The notes under the pieces are model-generated. The model made no database searches and was not told the DNA's origin. It saw nothing but the letters and a program-made list of their open reading frames with translations. This document shows, in pieces, positions 9,591 to 17,406 of a DNA stretch of 64,000 bases. A program made the position numbers and the translations under genes. Numbering within the stretch: the stretch's first letter is position 1; the number at the start of each line of letters is the position of its first letter. Source of the stretch: JACMLX01 sp040384325 (GTDB lineage Bacteria; Gemmatimonadota; Gemmatimonadetes; Gemmatimonadales; Gemmatimonadaceae); assembly GCA_040384325.1 (NCBI GenBank), contig JAZKJL010000005.1, positions 434,001-498,000 on the forward strand, given 5' to 3'.

Positions 9591-9615
9591 GTCTCCGCGC
9601 ACCTCCCGCGGAGAC
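9591..9615 (+). promoter_or_regulatory. Dyad covering the ribosome site of the catabolic operon
   Basis: Perfect 9-bp inverted repeat, GTCTCCGCG (9591-9599) and CGCGGAGAC (9607-9615), with a 7-nt loop, ending 3 bp before ATG 9619. The right arm contains the only Shine-Dalgarno-like GGAG. It could hide the ribosome site as an RNA hairpin, or act as an operator for the MarR-family protein encoded in the operon. A lone TTGACT at 9566-9571 may be a -35 box, but no good -10 was found. Confidence 0.5.
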
Positions 9616-9618
9616 GGC

Positions 9619-11976
9619 ATGAAGATCGTGTGCATCGGTGGCGGACCGGCCGGACTCTACTTCGCCCTGCTCATGAAGCAGGCCGATCCCGCACACGACA
9701 TCACCGTCGTCGAGCGCAACAAGCCGTACGACACCTTCGGCTGGGGGGTGGTGTTCTCCGACGCCACGCTGGAGAACATGCGCCGCTGCGACCCCGCCAC
9801 GGCAGCGGCCATCGAGCAGTCGTTCGTCCACTGGGACGACATCGAGCTCGATTTCCGCGGCCGCACCATCCGCAGTGGCGGACATGGGTTCATCGGCATC
9901 GGACGGAAGCGGCTGCTCAACATTTTGCAGGCCCGCTGCGAGGAACTCGGCGTCACGCTGCGTTTCGAGACCGAGGTCGAGTCCGACGCCGACTTCCCCG
10001 ACGCCGATCTCGTCATCGCGTCCGACGGCATCAACTCGAAGATCCGCACCAGGTACGCCCAGGTCTTCCAGCCCGACATCGTCACTCGGCCCAACCGATT
10101 CATCTGGCTCGGCACCAAGCGCCGCTGGGACGCCTTCAACTTCACCTTCGAGAAGACGGAACACGGCTGGTTCCAGGCCCACGTCTACCAGTTCGACGAA
10201 GAGACCAGCACGTTCATCGTCGAGACGCCGGAGCACGTGTGGAAGGCGCACCGACTCGACACCGCCAGCGCCGACGAGTCGGTGGCATTCTGCGAGCGGC
10301 TCTTCGCCCGCACGCTGCAGGGCGACGCACTGCTCACCAACGCCCGCCACCTGCGCGGGTCGGCCTGGCTGAACTTCCAGCGCATCCGCTGCCAGCAGTG
10401 GTGGCACACCACGCCCACCAGTCACGTGGTGCTGATGGGTGATGCGGTGCACACCGCACACTTCGCCATCGGCTCCGGCACCAAGCTGGCCATCGAGGAT
10501 GCGATCGAGCTGGCGCGGCAGTTCGACCGCCACCCCGACACGGGCCGGCCGCCGCGCGAACGGATCCCGCAGGTGCTGGCGGAGTACCAGGCCATCCGCG
10601 AGGTGGACGTGCTGCGCCTGCAGAACGCCGCCTGGAATGCGATGGAGTGGTTCGAGAACGTCGGCGAGCGCTACGCCGACTCGCTGCCACCCGAGCAGTT
10701 CATGTATTCGCTGCTCACGCGATCGCAGCGCATCAGCCATGAGAACCTGCGCCTTCGCGACCGGGCATGGCTGGAGCGTTTCGAACGCTGGTTCGCGGAG
10801 CAGGCCGGACTCGCGCTCGCTCCCGACGCGCCGCCGCCACCGCCGATGTTCACGCCGTACACGGTGCGCAGCGTCACGCTGAAGAATCGCGTGATCGTCT
10901 CGCCGATGGCGCAGTACTCCGCCGTGGACGGCCTGCCGGCCGACTATCACCTGGTGCACCTCGGTGCGCGCGCGATGGGTGGTGCGGCGCTGGTGATGGC
11001 GGAGATGACCTGTGTCAGCGCCGAGGGGCGCATCACGCCGGCCTGTCCCGGCCTGTACACCGATGCGCAGCGCGATGCGTGGCGACACATCGCCGACTGG
11101 ATTCGCAGCCACAGCGATGCGAAGTTCGGCATCCAGCTCGGGCATTCCGGCGCCAAGGGGTCGACGAAGGTGATGTGGGAGGGCATCGACCAGCCGCTGC
11201 CCGAGGGCAACTGGCCGCTCGTGTCGGCGTCGGCGCAGCAATACCTGCCCGGCATCAGCCAGGTGTCGCGCGCCATGTCCCGCGACGACATGGCCCTCGT
11301 CAGGACGCAGTTCGTGCAGGCCACGCAGCGTGCCACCGACGCCGGCGTGGACTGGCTCGAGCTGCACTGTGCGCACGGCTACCTGCTCTCGTCGTTCATC
11401 TCCCCGCTCACCAACCAGCGCGACGACGAGTACGGCGGCTCGCTGGCCAATCGCCTGCGCTATCCGCTGGAAGTGTTCGGCGCCATGCGTGCGGTGTGGC
11501 CAGCCCACCTGCCGATGTCGGTCCGCATCTCGGCGCACGACTGGGTGCCGGGCGGCATCACGCCCGACGACGCGTTGGTGATCGCCCGCGCCTTCCGCGA
11601 CGCCGGTGCGGACATGATCGACTGCTCGTCGGGCCAGGTGAGCAAGCGGGAGAAGCCCGTCTACGGTCGCATGTTCCAGACGCCGTTCGCCGACCGCGTG
11701 CGCAACGAGGCCGGGATCGCGACCATCGCCGTCGGCGCCATCTCGGAGGCCGACCACGTCAACAGCATCATCGCGGCCGGACGCGCCGACCTCTGCGCGG
11801 TGGCGCGACCACATCTCGCCAATCCGGCCTGGACGCTGACCGAGGCCGCACGCATCGGCTACACGGCGGTTCAGTGGCCCAAGCCGTATCGTGCCGGCAA
11901 GGCACAGATGGAATCCCTCTTCGCTCGCGAGAAGGCGGCACTGGCCGCCCTCACGCCAACACGGGAGCCGGCATGA
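9619..11976 (+). CDS. Fused flavin monooxygenase / OYE reductase acting on an aryl-CoA (2-aminobenzoyl-CoA type)
   Basis: Two-domain flavoprotein of 785 residues. Residues 1 to about 400 form a class A FAD monooxygenase: dinucleotide motif GGGPAGLYFALL near the N-terminus and the FAD-ribityl motif GDAVHTAHFAIGSG. Residues 410-775 form an FMN-binding old-yellow-enzyme/NADH:flavin oxidoreductase domain (FTPYTVRSVTLKNRVIVSPM, HCAHGYLLSSFISP). This architecture and length match 2-aminobenzoyl-CoA monooxygenase/reductase of Azoarcus evansii, which hydroxylates and then reduces the aromatic ring; databases often label relatives bifunctional salicylyl-CoA 5-hydroxylase/oxidoreductase. It is the first gene of an operon with an aryl-CoA ligase and beta-oxidation-like enzymes, which favours the anthranilate route. 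It overlaps the next gene by ATGA. Confidence 0.88.
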   Translation: MKIVCIGGGPAGLYFALLMKQADPAHDITVVERNKPYDTFGWGVVFSDATLENMRRCDPATAAAIEQSFVHWDDIELDFRGRTIRSGGHGFIGIGRKRLLNILQARCEELGVTLRFETEVESDADFPDADLVIASDGINSKIRTRYAQVFQPDIVTRPNRFIWLGTKRRWDAFNFTFEKTEHGWFQAHVYQFDEETSTFIVETPEHVWKAHRLDTASADESVAFCERLFARTLQGDALLTNARHLRGSAWLNFQRIRCQQWWHTTPTSHVVLMGDAVHTAHFAIGSGTKLAIEDAIELARQFDRHPDTGRPPRERIPQVLAEYQAIREVDVLRLQNAAWNAMEWFENVGERYADSLPPEQFMYSLLTRSQRISHENLRLRDRAWLERFERWFAEQAGLALAPDAPPPPPMFTPYTVRSVTLKNRVIVSPMAQYSAVDGLPADYHLVHLGARAMGGAALVMAEMTCVSAEGRITPACPGLYTDAQRDAWRHIADWIRSHSDAKFGIQLGHSGAKGSTKVMWEGIDQPLPEGNWPLVSASAQQYLPGISQVSRAMSRDDMALVRTQFVQATQRATDAGVDWLELHCAHGYLLSSFISPLTNQRDDEYGGSLANRLRYPLEVFGAMRAVWPAHLPMSVRISAHDWVPGGITPDDALVIARAFRDAGADMIDCSSGQVSKREKPVYGRMFQTPFADRVRNEAGIATIAVGAISEADHVNSIIAAGRADLCAVARPHLANPAWTLTEAARIGYTAVQWPKPYRAGKAQMESLFAREKAALAALTPTREPA

Positions 11977-12752
11977 GCACCGCCGACCAGTCGCTGCGCG
12001 GCCAGCACGCCCTGATCACCGGTGCGGGACAGGGCATCGGCGCCGCCATCGCGCGGGCGCTGGCCGACGCCGGGGCTGCACTCACGCTGCTCGGTCGTCG
12101 TCGCGAGCCGCTGGAGACGGTGGCGGCCTCGCTCGATACCGCGGTCACCATCGTCACCGCCGACGTCAGCGACGAATTCGGCGTCGGCCTCGCGTTCGCC
12201 GCATCGCGCGCCGAGCGTGGTGCGATCTCCATCCTCGTCAACAACGCCGGGCAGGCGGAGAGTGCGCCGTTCCGCCGCACCACGTCGGAACTCTGGCAGC
12301 GCATGCTGGCGGTGAACCTCACCGGCACCTTCAACTGCACGCAGGCGGCGCTGCCCGACCTGCTCACGGCGCGCGCCGGCCGCATCGTCAACATCGCCAG
12401 CACGGCGGGCCAGCGCGGCTACGCCTACGTCAGTGCCTACAGTGCGGCGAAACATGGCGTCGTGGGCCTCACGAGATCGCTGGCGCTGGAGCTGGCGCCG
12501 ATCGGCGTGACGGTGAATGCGGTGTGTCCCGGGTTCACCGACACCGAGATGCTGCAGGAGAGCCTGGCCAACATCGTCGCCACCACCGGTCGCACCGAGG
12601 CCAATGCGCGCGGCGAGCTGCTGAAGGCCAATCCGCAGGGACGGCTGGTGCAGCCCGACGAGGTGGCGGCCGCAGTGCGCTGGCTCTGTTCCGATGCAGC
12701 GCGATCGGTGACCGGGCAGTGCATTTCGATCGCCGGCGGGGAGGTCACGTGA
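11973..12752 (+). CDS. SDR family oxidoreductase
   Basis: Classical short-chain dehydrogenase of 259 residues: cofactor motif TGAGQGIG (about 17-24), NNAG near residue 90, catalytic serine in IASTAG and Y-x-x-x-K in YSAAKHG. It starts by ATGA overlap with the monooxygenase and ends by GTGA overlap with the MarR gene, so it belongs to the catabolic operon. Here it probably oxidises or reduces a hydroxy/keto group on the alicyclic CoA thioester made by the first enzyme; the exact step cannot be read from sequence. Confidence 0.92.
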   Translation: MSTADQSLRGQHALITGAGQGIGAAIARALADAGAALTLLGRRREPLETVAASLDTAVTIVTADVSDEFGVGLAFAASRAERGAISILVNNAGQAESAPFRRTTSELWQRMLAVNLTGTFNCTQAALPDLLTARAGRIVNIASTAGQRGYAYVSAYSAAKHGVVGLTRSLALELAPIGVTVNAVCPGFTDTEMLQESLANIVATTGRTEANARGELLKANPQGRLVQPDEVAAAVRWLCSDAARSVTGQCISIAGGEVT

Positions 12753-13327
12753 CCGCCGCCCGTCGCGCGACACCGGCACGGCTGCTGGACCACGACGCCA
12801 TCGGCCTCGAAGGTCGCGTGCATTCGCAGGATCACCAGTCGCTCAAGGTCTGGCTGCGCCTGCTCTCGTGCAGCACGCAGATCGAGACCACGATCCGCAA
12901 GCGGCTGCGGCTCGAGGCGGGGATCACGCTGGCGCGCTTCGACTTCATGGCGCAGCTGCATCGCCATCCCGACGGGCTCACCATGAGCGTGCTGTCGCGC
13001 TACCTGATGGTCACCGGCGGCAACGTGACCGGCCTCGCGGACGAACTGGAGAAGGAAGGCCTGGTGGAACGCATCGCCGACCCGAGTGACCGCCGGACCT
13101 CGCGTGTCCTGCTGACGAAGAAGGGCCGACGGCTGTTCGACGGCCTCGCCGCGCAGCACGAGTCGTGGGTGATGTCGATCTTCGGCGGCATGCCGAAGGC
13201 GGAGATGACGCAGTTGTACGACCTCCTTGGCCGGCTGCGCGTGCAACTCGCCGCCGCACCGATGCCGGCAGTGCCAACACCATCCGCGACCCTGCGCCGT
13301 CCGCGCCGATCGGGAGCCTCGACATGA
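12749..13327 (+). CDS. MarR family transcriptional regulator
   Basis: 192-residue winged-helix protein beginning at GTG 12749 (GTGA overlap with the SDR) and ending by ATGA overlap with the crotonase gene. The recognition region reads TMSVLSRYLMVTGGNVTGLADELEKEGLVER and the wing DPSDRRTSRVLLTKKG, both typical of MarR proteins. A 30-residue N-terminal arm and a Pro/Ala-rich tail flank the fold. Being inside the operon, it most likely represses it until an aromatic acid or its CoA thioester binds, as BadR and PaaR-type MarR proteins do. The dyad at 9591-9615 is a candidate site. Confidence 0.9.
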   Translation: MTAARRATPARLLDHDAIGLEGRVHSQDHQSLKVWLRLLSCSTQIETTIRKRLRLEAGITLARFDFMAQLHRHPDGLTMSVLSRYLMVTGGNVTGLADELEKEGLVERIADPSDRRTSRVLLTKKGRRLFDGLAAQHESWVMSIFGGMPKAEMTQLYDLLGRLRVQLAAAPMPAVPTPSATLRRPRRSGAST

Positions 13328-14175
13328 GCACGCCCCTCGACCCGGCGCTGGTGGCCGGCACCTCACGCCCACTCGGCGACTACACCGCGCAGCACTTCGG
13401 CTGGACGCTGCACGATCGCGTGGGCGTGATCACGCTCGACCGGCCGGAGCGCAAGAATCCGCTCACCTTCGCCAGTTATGCCGAGTTGCGCGACCTGTTC
13501 GAGCGCCTGCGGTACGCCAGTGACGTGCATGCGATCGTGCTGCACGGGGCCGGCGGCAACTTCAGCTCCGGCGGCGACGTGCACGAGATCATCGGGCCGC
13601 TGGTCGGACTCGGTGCACCGGAGCTGCTGGCCTTCACGCGCATGACGGGCGCACTGGTGCAGGCCATGCGGCACTGTCCGCAGCCGATCGTGGCCGCGAT
13701 CGACGGCGCCTGCGCCGGCGCCGGTGCGATCCTCGCCATGGCCTCCGACCTGCGGCTCGGCACCGCGCGCAGTCGCACCGCCTTCCTGTTCAATCGCGTG
13801 GGACTGGCGGGGTGCGACATGGGTGCCTGCGCCATGCTGCCACGCATCATCGGACAGGGTCGCGCCAGTGAGCTGCTCTTCACCGGCCGGGCGATGAGTG
13901 GTGACGAGGCGCTGCAGTGGGGCTTCGTCAATCGGCTCTGCGAGCCCGATGCGGTGGTGGACGACGCCATCGCGCTCGCCCGCGAGATCGCGCACGGCCC
14001 CACGTTCGCCAACGGATTGACCAAGGCCATGCTGCACCAGGAGTGGGCGATGAGCCTGGACGATGCGATCGCGTCGGAAGCCCAGGTGCAGGCGCTCTGC
14101 ATGCTGACCGAGGATTTTGGCCGCGCCTATCGTGCCTTCGCGGCAAAACAACGCCCGGTGTTCGAGGGCAATTGA
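13324..14175 (+). CDS. Enoyl-CoA hydratase/isomerase family protein
   Basis: Crotonase-fold enzyme of 283 residues. ATG 13324 overlaps the MarR stop as ATGA and gives normal family length; an upstream in-frame start would duplicate MarR coding sequence. The oxyanion hole region is NFSSGGDVHEI with ACAGAGAILAMASDL. The second hydratase glutamate is kept (ASELLFTG), but the position of the first (PEI in classic hydratases) is Asn in FLFNRVGLAG. An Asp follows in GCDMG, as in dienoyl-CoA isomerase-like members. It may therefore be a specialised hydratase, isomerase or ring hydrolase rather than a housekeeping hydratase. It sits mid-operon before the acyl-CoA dehydrogenase. Confidence 0.88.
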   Translation: MSTPLDPALVAGTSRPLGDYTAQHFGWTLHDRVGVITLDRPERKNPLTFASYAELRDLFERLRYASDVHAIVLHGAGGNFSSGGDVHEIIGPLVGLGAPELLAFTRMTGALVQAMRHCPQPIVAAIDGACAGAGAILAMASDLRLGTARSRTAFLFNRVGLAGCDMGACAMLPRIIGQGRASELLFTGRAMSGDEALQWGFVNRLCEPDAVVDDAIALAREIAHGPTFANGLTKAMLHQEWAMSLDDAIASEAQVQALCMLTEDFGRAYRAFAAKQRPVFEGN

Positions 14176-14187
14176 TGCCGACCACCG

Positions 14188-15363
14188 ATGAGTGACACCA
14201 CCTACCTCGACTGGCCGTTCTTCGAGCCGCACCATCGCCAGCTGGCGGCAACGCTGGACGCATGGTGCACGGCGAACCTCGACCACGCGGCACACGACGA
14301 CGTCGACGCGACCTGCCGACGGCTGGTGCGGCAGCTGGGTGACGGCGGCTGGTTGCGCCATGCGGTGGGCGGCGTGGCACATGGAGGCACGCACGACCGG
14401 ATCGACACCCGCGCCATCTGCCTGATCCGCGAGACGCTGGCGCGGCACGATGGCCTGGCCGACTTCGTGTTCGCGATGCAGGGCCTGGGCTCGGGTGCGA
14501 TCAGCCTGCACGGCACCGACGAGCAGCGTGCGCAGTACCTGCCGCGCGTGGCGCGTGGTGACGCGATCGCGGCGTTCGCACTGTCGGAGCCTGACGCCGG
14601 CTCCGACGTGGCCGCACTCTCGTGCCGTGCGCGGGTCGAGGGCGACACCGTGATCCTCGACGGTGAGAAGACGTGGATCAGCAACGGCGGCATCGCGGAC
14701 TTCTACGTCGTCTTCGCGCGCACTGGTGAGGCGCCGGGGTCGCGCGGCATCTCGGCGTTCATCGTCGATGCGGTGACGCCCGGGCTGGAGATCGCCGAGC
14801 GGATCGAGGTGGTGGCACCACATCCCCTTGCGCGGCTGCGCTTCGACGGCTGTCGCGTACCGCTGTCGTCGCGGCTCGGCGGCGCCGGCGAAGGCTTCAA
14901 GGTGGCGATGCGCACGCTCGACGTCTTCCGGACCTCGGTGGCGGCGGCGGCGCTGGGCTTCGCACGACGCGCGCTCGACGAGGCGCTGCAGCGTGCCAGC
15001 ACGCGTCGCATGTTCGGCGGCACACTCGGCGACCTGCAGCTGACGCAGGCCACGCTGGCGAGGATGGCCACGACGGTGGACAGTGCCGCGCTGCTCACCT
15101 ACCGCGCGGCCTGGCTGCGGGACAGCGGCCGCAGCGTGACGCGCGAGGCGGCGATGGCCAAGCTGGTGGCCACCGAAGGGGCGCAGGAAGTGGTGGACGC
15201 CGCCGTGCAATTGCTGGGTGGCCTGGGCGTGATGCGCGGCAACGTCGTCGAGCAGCTCTATCGCGAGGTGCGCTCGCTGCGGATCTACGAGGGTGCGACC
15301 GAGGTGCAGCAGCTGATCATCGGTCGTGACCTGCTCCGTGCGCACGGCGGGGAGCGACAGTGA
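14188..15363 (+). CDS. Acyl-CoA dehydrogenase family protein
   Basis: FAD enzyme of 391 residues introducing an alpha-beta double bond into an acyl-CoA. Family signatures are ALSEPDAGSD and GEKTWISNGG in the FAD/substrate region. The C-terminal helical domain keeps LGGLGVMRGN and YEGATEVQQLIIGRDLL, where the Glu of YEGATE is in the position of the catalytic base of short/medium-chain enzymes. It lies 12 bp after the crotonase and ends by GTGA overlap with the CoA ligase. In the anthranilate-type pathway a dehydrogenase of this kind acts on the ring-reduced alicyclic CoA thioester. Confidence 0.92.
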   Translation: MSDTTYLDWPFFEPHHRQLAATLDAWCTANLDHAAHDDVDATCRRLVRQLGDGGWLRHAVGGVAHGGTHDRIDTRAICLIRETLARHDGLADFVFAMQGLGSGAISLHGTDEQRAQYLPRVARGDAIAAFALSEPDAGSDVAALSCRARVEGDTVILDGEKTWISNGGIADFYVVFARTGEAPGSRGISAFIVDAVTPGLEIAERIEVVAPHPLARLRFDGCRVPLSSRLGGAGEGFKVAMRTLDVFRTSVAAAALGFARRALDEALQRASTRRMFGGTLGDLQLTQATLARMATTVDSAALLTYRAAWLRDSGRSVTREAAMAKLVATEGAQEVVDAAVQLLGGLGVMRGNVVEQLYREVRSLRIYEGATEVQQLIIGRDLLRAHGGERQ

Positions 15364-16970
15364 CCAGCGCACACGTGGACACGTTCGCGCGCGACAACCT
15401 GCCGCCGGCAGCGCTGCAACCCGAGTTCCTGTTCACGCTGCCGTCACTGCAATTCCCGGCGCAGCTGAATTGCGCCACCGAGCTGCTGGACCGGCACATC
15501 GCTGCCGGACGCGGCGAACGCACCTGCCTGCTCGCCGACGGCATTCGCTGGAGTTACGCCGAGTTGCAGCGGCAGGCCAATCGCGTCGCGAACGTGCTGG
15601 TGCACGAGATGGGGCTGGTGCCGGGCAACCGCGTGCTGCTGCGCGCGCCCAATAACCCGATGATGGTGGCGGCGTGGTTCGGTGTCATCAAGGCCGGCGG
15701 CATCGCGGTGGCCACCATGCCGTTGCTGCGCGCGGTGGAGTTGGAAAAGGTGATCCGGAAGGCACAGGTGACGCACGCCCTCTGCGACGTGGCGCTGGCC
15801 GGAGAGCTGGACCTCGCACTGGCACAATCGCCGCAGGCTGTGGTGCTGAAGCACTTCAACACCATGTCCGCGGGATCGCTGGACGAGGCGATGTCGCGCG
15901 CCGACGACGCGTTCACGAACGTGGACACCGCCAGCGACGACACCTGCATCATCGCCTTCACCTCGGGCACCACCGGGCAGCCGAAGGGCACGATGCATTT
16001 CCATCGCGACGTGATGGCCATCTGCGCCTGCTGGCCGGTGCATGTGCTGCGGCCGCGTGAGGACGACGTCTTCATCGGCAGTCCGCCGCTCGCGTTCACG
16101 TTCGGGCTGGGCGGGCTGGTGCTGTTCCCGATGCAGGTGGGTGCCAGCGCCGTACTGCTCGAGAAGCCGTCCCCGCAGAACCTGCTCGACGCCATTGCGG
16201 CGCACGGTGCCACCACGCTCTTCACCGCGCCCACCACCTATCGCGCGCTGGCATCATCCGGCGAGGCGCTGCGGCAGACCAGGCTGCGGCAATGCGTCTC
16301 CGCCGGTGAGGTGCTCCCCGCCTCCACGCGCACGCTCTGGCGCGAGGCCACCGGGATCGAGTTGATCGACGGCATCGGAGCCACGGAACTGCTGCACATC
16401 TTCATCTCCGCCGACGAGGCGCATGCGCGCCCGAGTGCGACCGGCACGCCGGTGCCGGGCTACGTGGCGACGGTGCTCGACGAACACGGCTCGCCGGCAC
16501 CGGTGGGCACCGTGGGGCGCCTCGCCGTGAAGGGACCAACCGGCTGTCGCTATCTCGCCGACGACCGGCAGCGCGCCTACGTGCACGACGGCTGGAACGT
16601 GACTGGCGATGCGTACCTCATGGATGCCGACGGCTACTTCCACTACCAGTCGCGCACCGACGACATGATCATTTCGGCCGGCTACAACATCGCGGCGCCC
16701 GAAGTCGAGGATGCGCTGCTGCGCCACCCCGCGGTGGCGGAGTGCGGCGTGATCGGCGTTCCCGATGAAGATCGTGGCCAGCTGGTGAAAGCCTTCGTGG
16801 TGTTGCGTGAGCCGCACCAGCACTCCGAGACGCTGGTGCGCGACCTGCAGGACTTCGTGAAGCAGGTCATCGCACCCTACAAGTATCCGCGCGCCATCGA
16901 GGTGCGTCGCACGCTGCCACGCACCGAGACCGGCAAGCTGCAGCGGTTCCGCCTCCGCGATCCCGAATGA
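15360..16970 (+). CDS. Benzoate/2-aminobenzoate-CoA ligase family protein
   Basis: AMP-forming aryl-CoA synthetase of 536 residues that activates an aromatic acid with ATP and CoA, the entry step of the pathway. The P-loop-like motif is FTSGTTGQPKG (near residue 202), the adenine motif GIGATEL, the hinge region YHYQSRTDDMIISAGYNI (written here as YFHYQSRTDD then MIISAGYNI), and the adenylation lysine lies in RTETGKLQR near the C-terminus. Sequence style and length are those of the benzoate-CoA ligase family, which includes 2-aminobenzoate-CoA ligase. It starts at GTG 15360, overlapping the dehydrogenase stop by GTGA. The specificity call (anthranilate over benzoate or salicylate) rests on context. 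Confidence 0.9.
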   Translation: MTSAHVDTFARDNLPPAALQPEFLFTLPSLQFPAQLNCATELLDRHIAAGRGERTCLLADGIRWSYAELQRQANRVANVLVHEMGLVPGNRVLLRAPNNPMMVAAWFGVIKAGGIAVATMPLLRAVELEKVIRKAQVTHALCDVALAGELDLALAQSPQAVVLKHFNTMSAGSLDEAMSRADDAFTNVDTASDDTCIIAFTSGTTGQPKGTMHFHRDVMAICACWPVHVLRPREDDVFIGSPPLAFTFGLGGLVLFPMQVGASAVLLEKPSPQNLLDAIAAHGATTLFTAPTTYRALASSGEALRQTRLRQCVSAGEVLPASTRTLWREATGIELIDGIGATELLHIFISADEAHARPSATGTPVPGYVATVLDEHGSPAPVGTVGRLAVKGPTGCRYLADDRQRAYVHDGWNVTGDAYLMDADGYFHYQSRTDDMIISAGYNIAAPEVEDALLRHPAVAECGVIGVPDEDRGQLVKAFVVLREPHQHSETLVRDLQDFVKQVIAPYKYPRAIEVRRTLPRTETGKLQRFRLRDPE

Positions 16971-17010
16971 GCGGCGCCGAGCGTTCGTCCACGATCACCG
17001 GAGTGTCCTG

Positions 17011-17403
17011 ATGCGCATCCTGCAGCCGGCCGGCTGGCCGCGCCCGCGTGGCTACTCCAACGGGGTCGCCGTCCGCGGTGAGATGGTGTTCGTGGCCGGC
17101 ATGGTGGGCTGGGACACCACCGGACACTTCCCCAGCGACACGATGGCGGGCCAGGCGCGACTTGCGCTCGAGAACGTGGTGGCCGTGCTGCACGACGCCG
17201 GTGCGAAGCCCGAGCACATCGTGCGCATGACCTGGTACGTGGTGGACAAGCGCGCCTACCTCGATGCGGCGGCCGACATCGGCCGGGCGTTCCGCGAGAT
17301 CATCGGCAGCTACAACGCGGCCATGTCGGCGGTGGAGGTGCGCGCGTTGATGGAGGATGCGGCGCTGGTGGAGATCGAAGTCACGGCCGTCATTCCCGAC
17401 TGA
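17011..17403 (+). CDS. RidA-family protein lacking the canonical substrate arginine
   Basis: Trimeric chorismate-mutase-fold protein of 130 residues of the RidA/YjgF family, whose active members hydrolyse enamines/imines to ketones and ammonia. Recognisable are GYSNGVAVRGEMVFVAG, QARLALENVVAVLHDAG and the C-terminal strand VEIEVTAVIPD. Where E. coli RidA has the carboxylate-binding Arg105 (ARSCVEV), this protein reads AMSAVEV, so Arg is Met. It lies between the CoA ligase and the dehydrogenase with GGAG before ATG 17011, 3 bp ahead of the next gene. The monooxygenase product of the anthranilate route is an enamine CoA thioester, so removing its nitrogen is a reasonable inferred role. Such a substrate would not need the carboxylate arginine. 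Confidence 0.88.
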   Translation: MRILQPAGWPRPRGYSNGVAVRGEMVFVAGMVGWDTTGHFPSDTMAGQARLALENVVAVLHDAGAKPEHIVRMTWYVVDKRAYLDAAADIGRAFREIIGSYNAAMSAVEVRALMEDAALVEIEVTAVIPD

Positions 17404-17406
17404 CCG

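Noticed and set aside
9136..11814. Very long open frame (about 890 codons) on the minus strand
   Set aside because: It is the complement of the monooxygenase/reductase gene; the product is Arg/His/Val-rich without any domain. GC-rich third positions create such mirror frames throughout (also 13363-15372, 23414-25564, 29740-31575 and 33815-36208).
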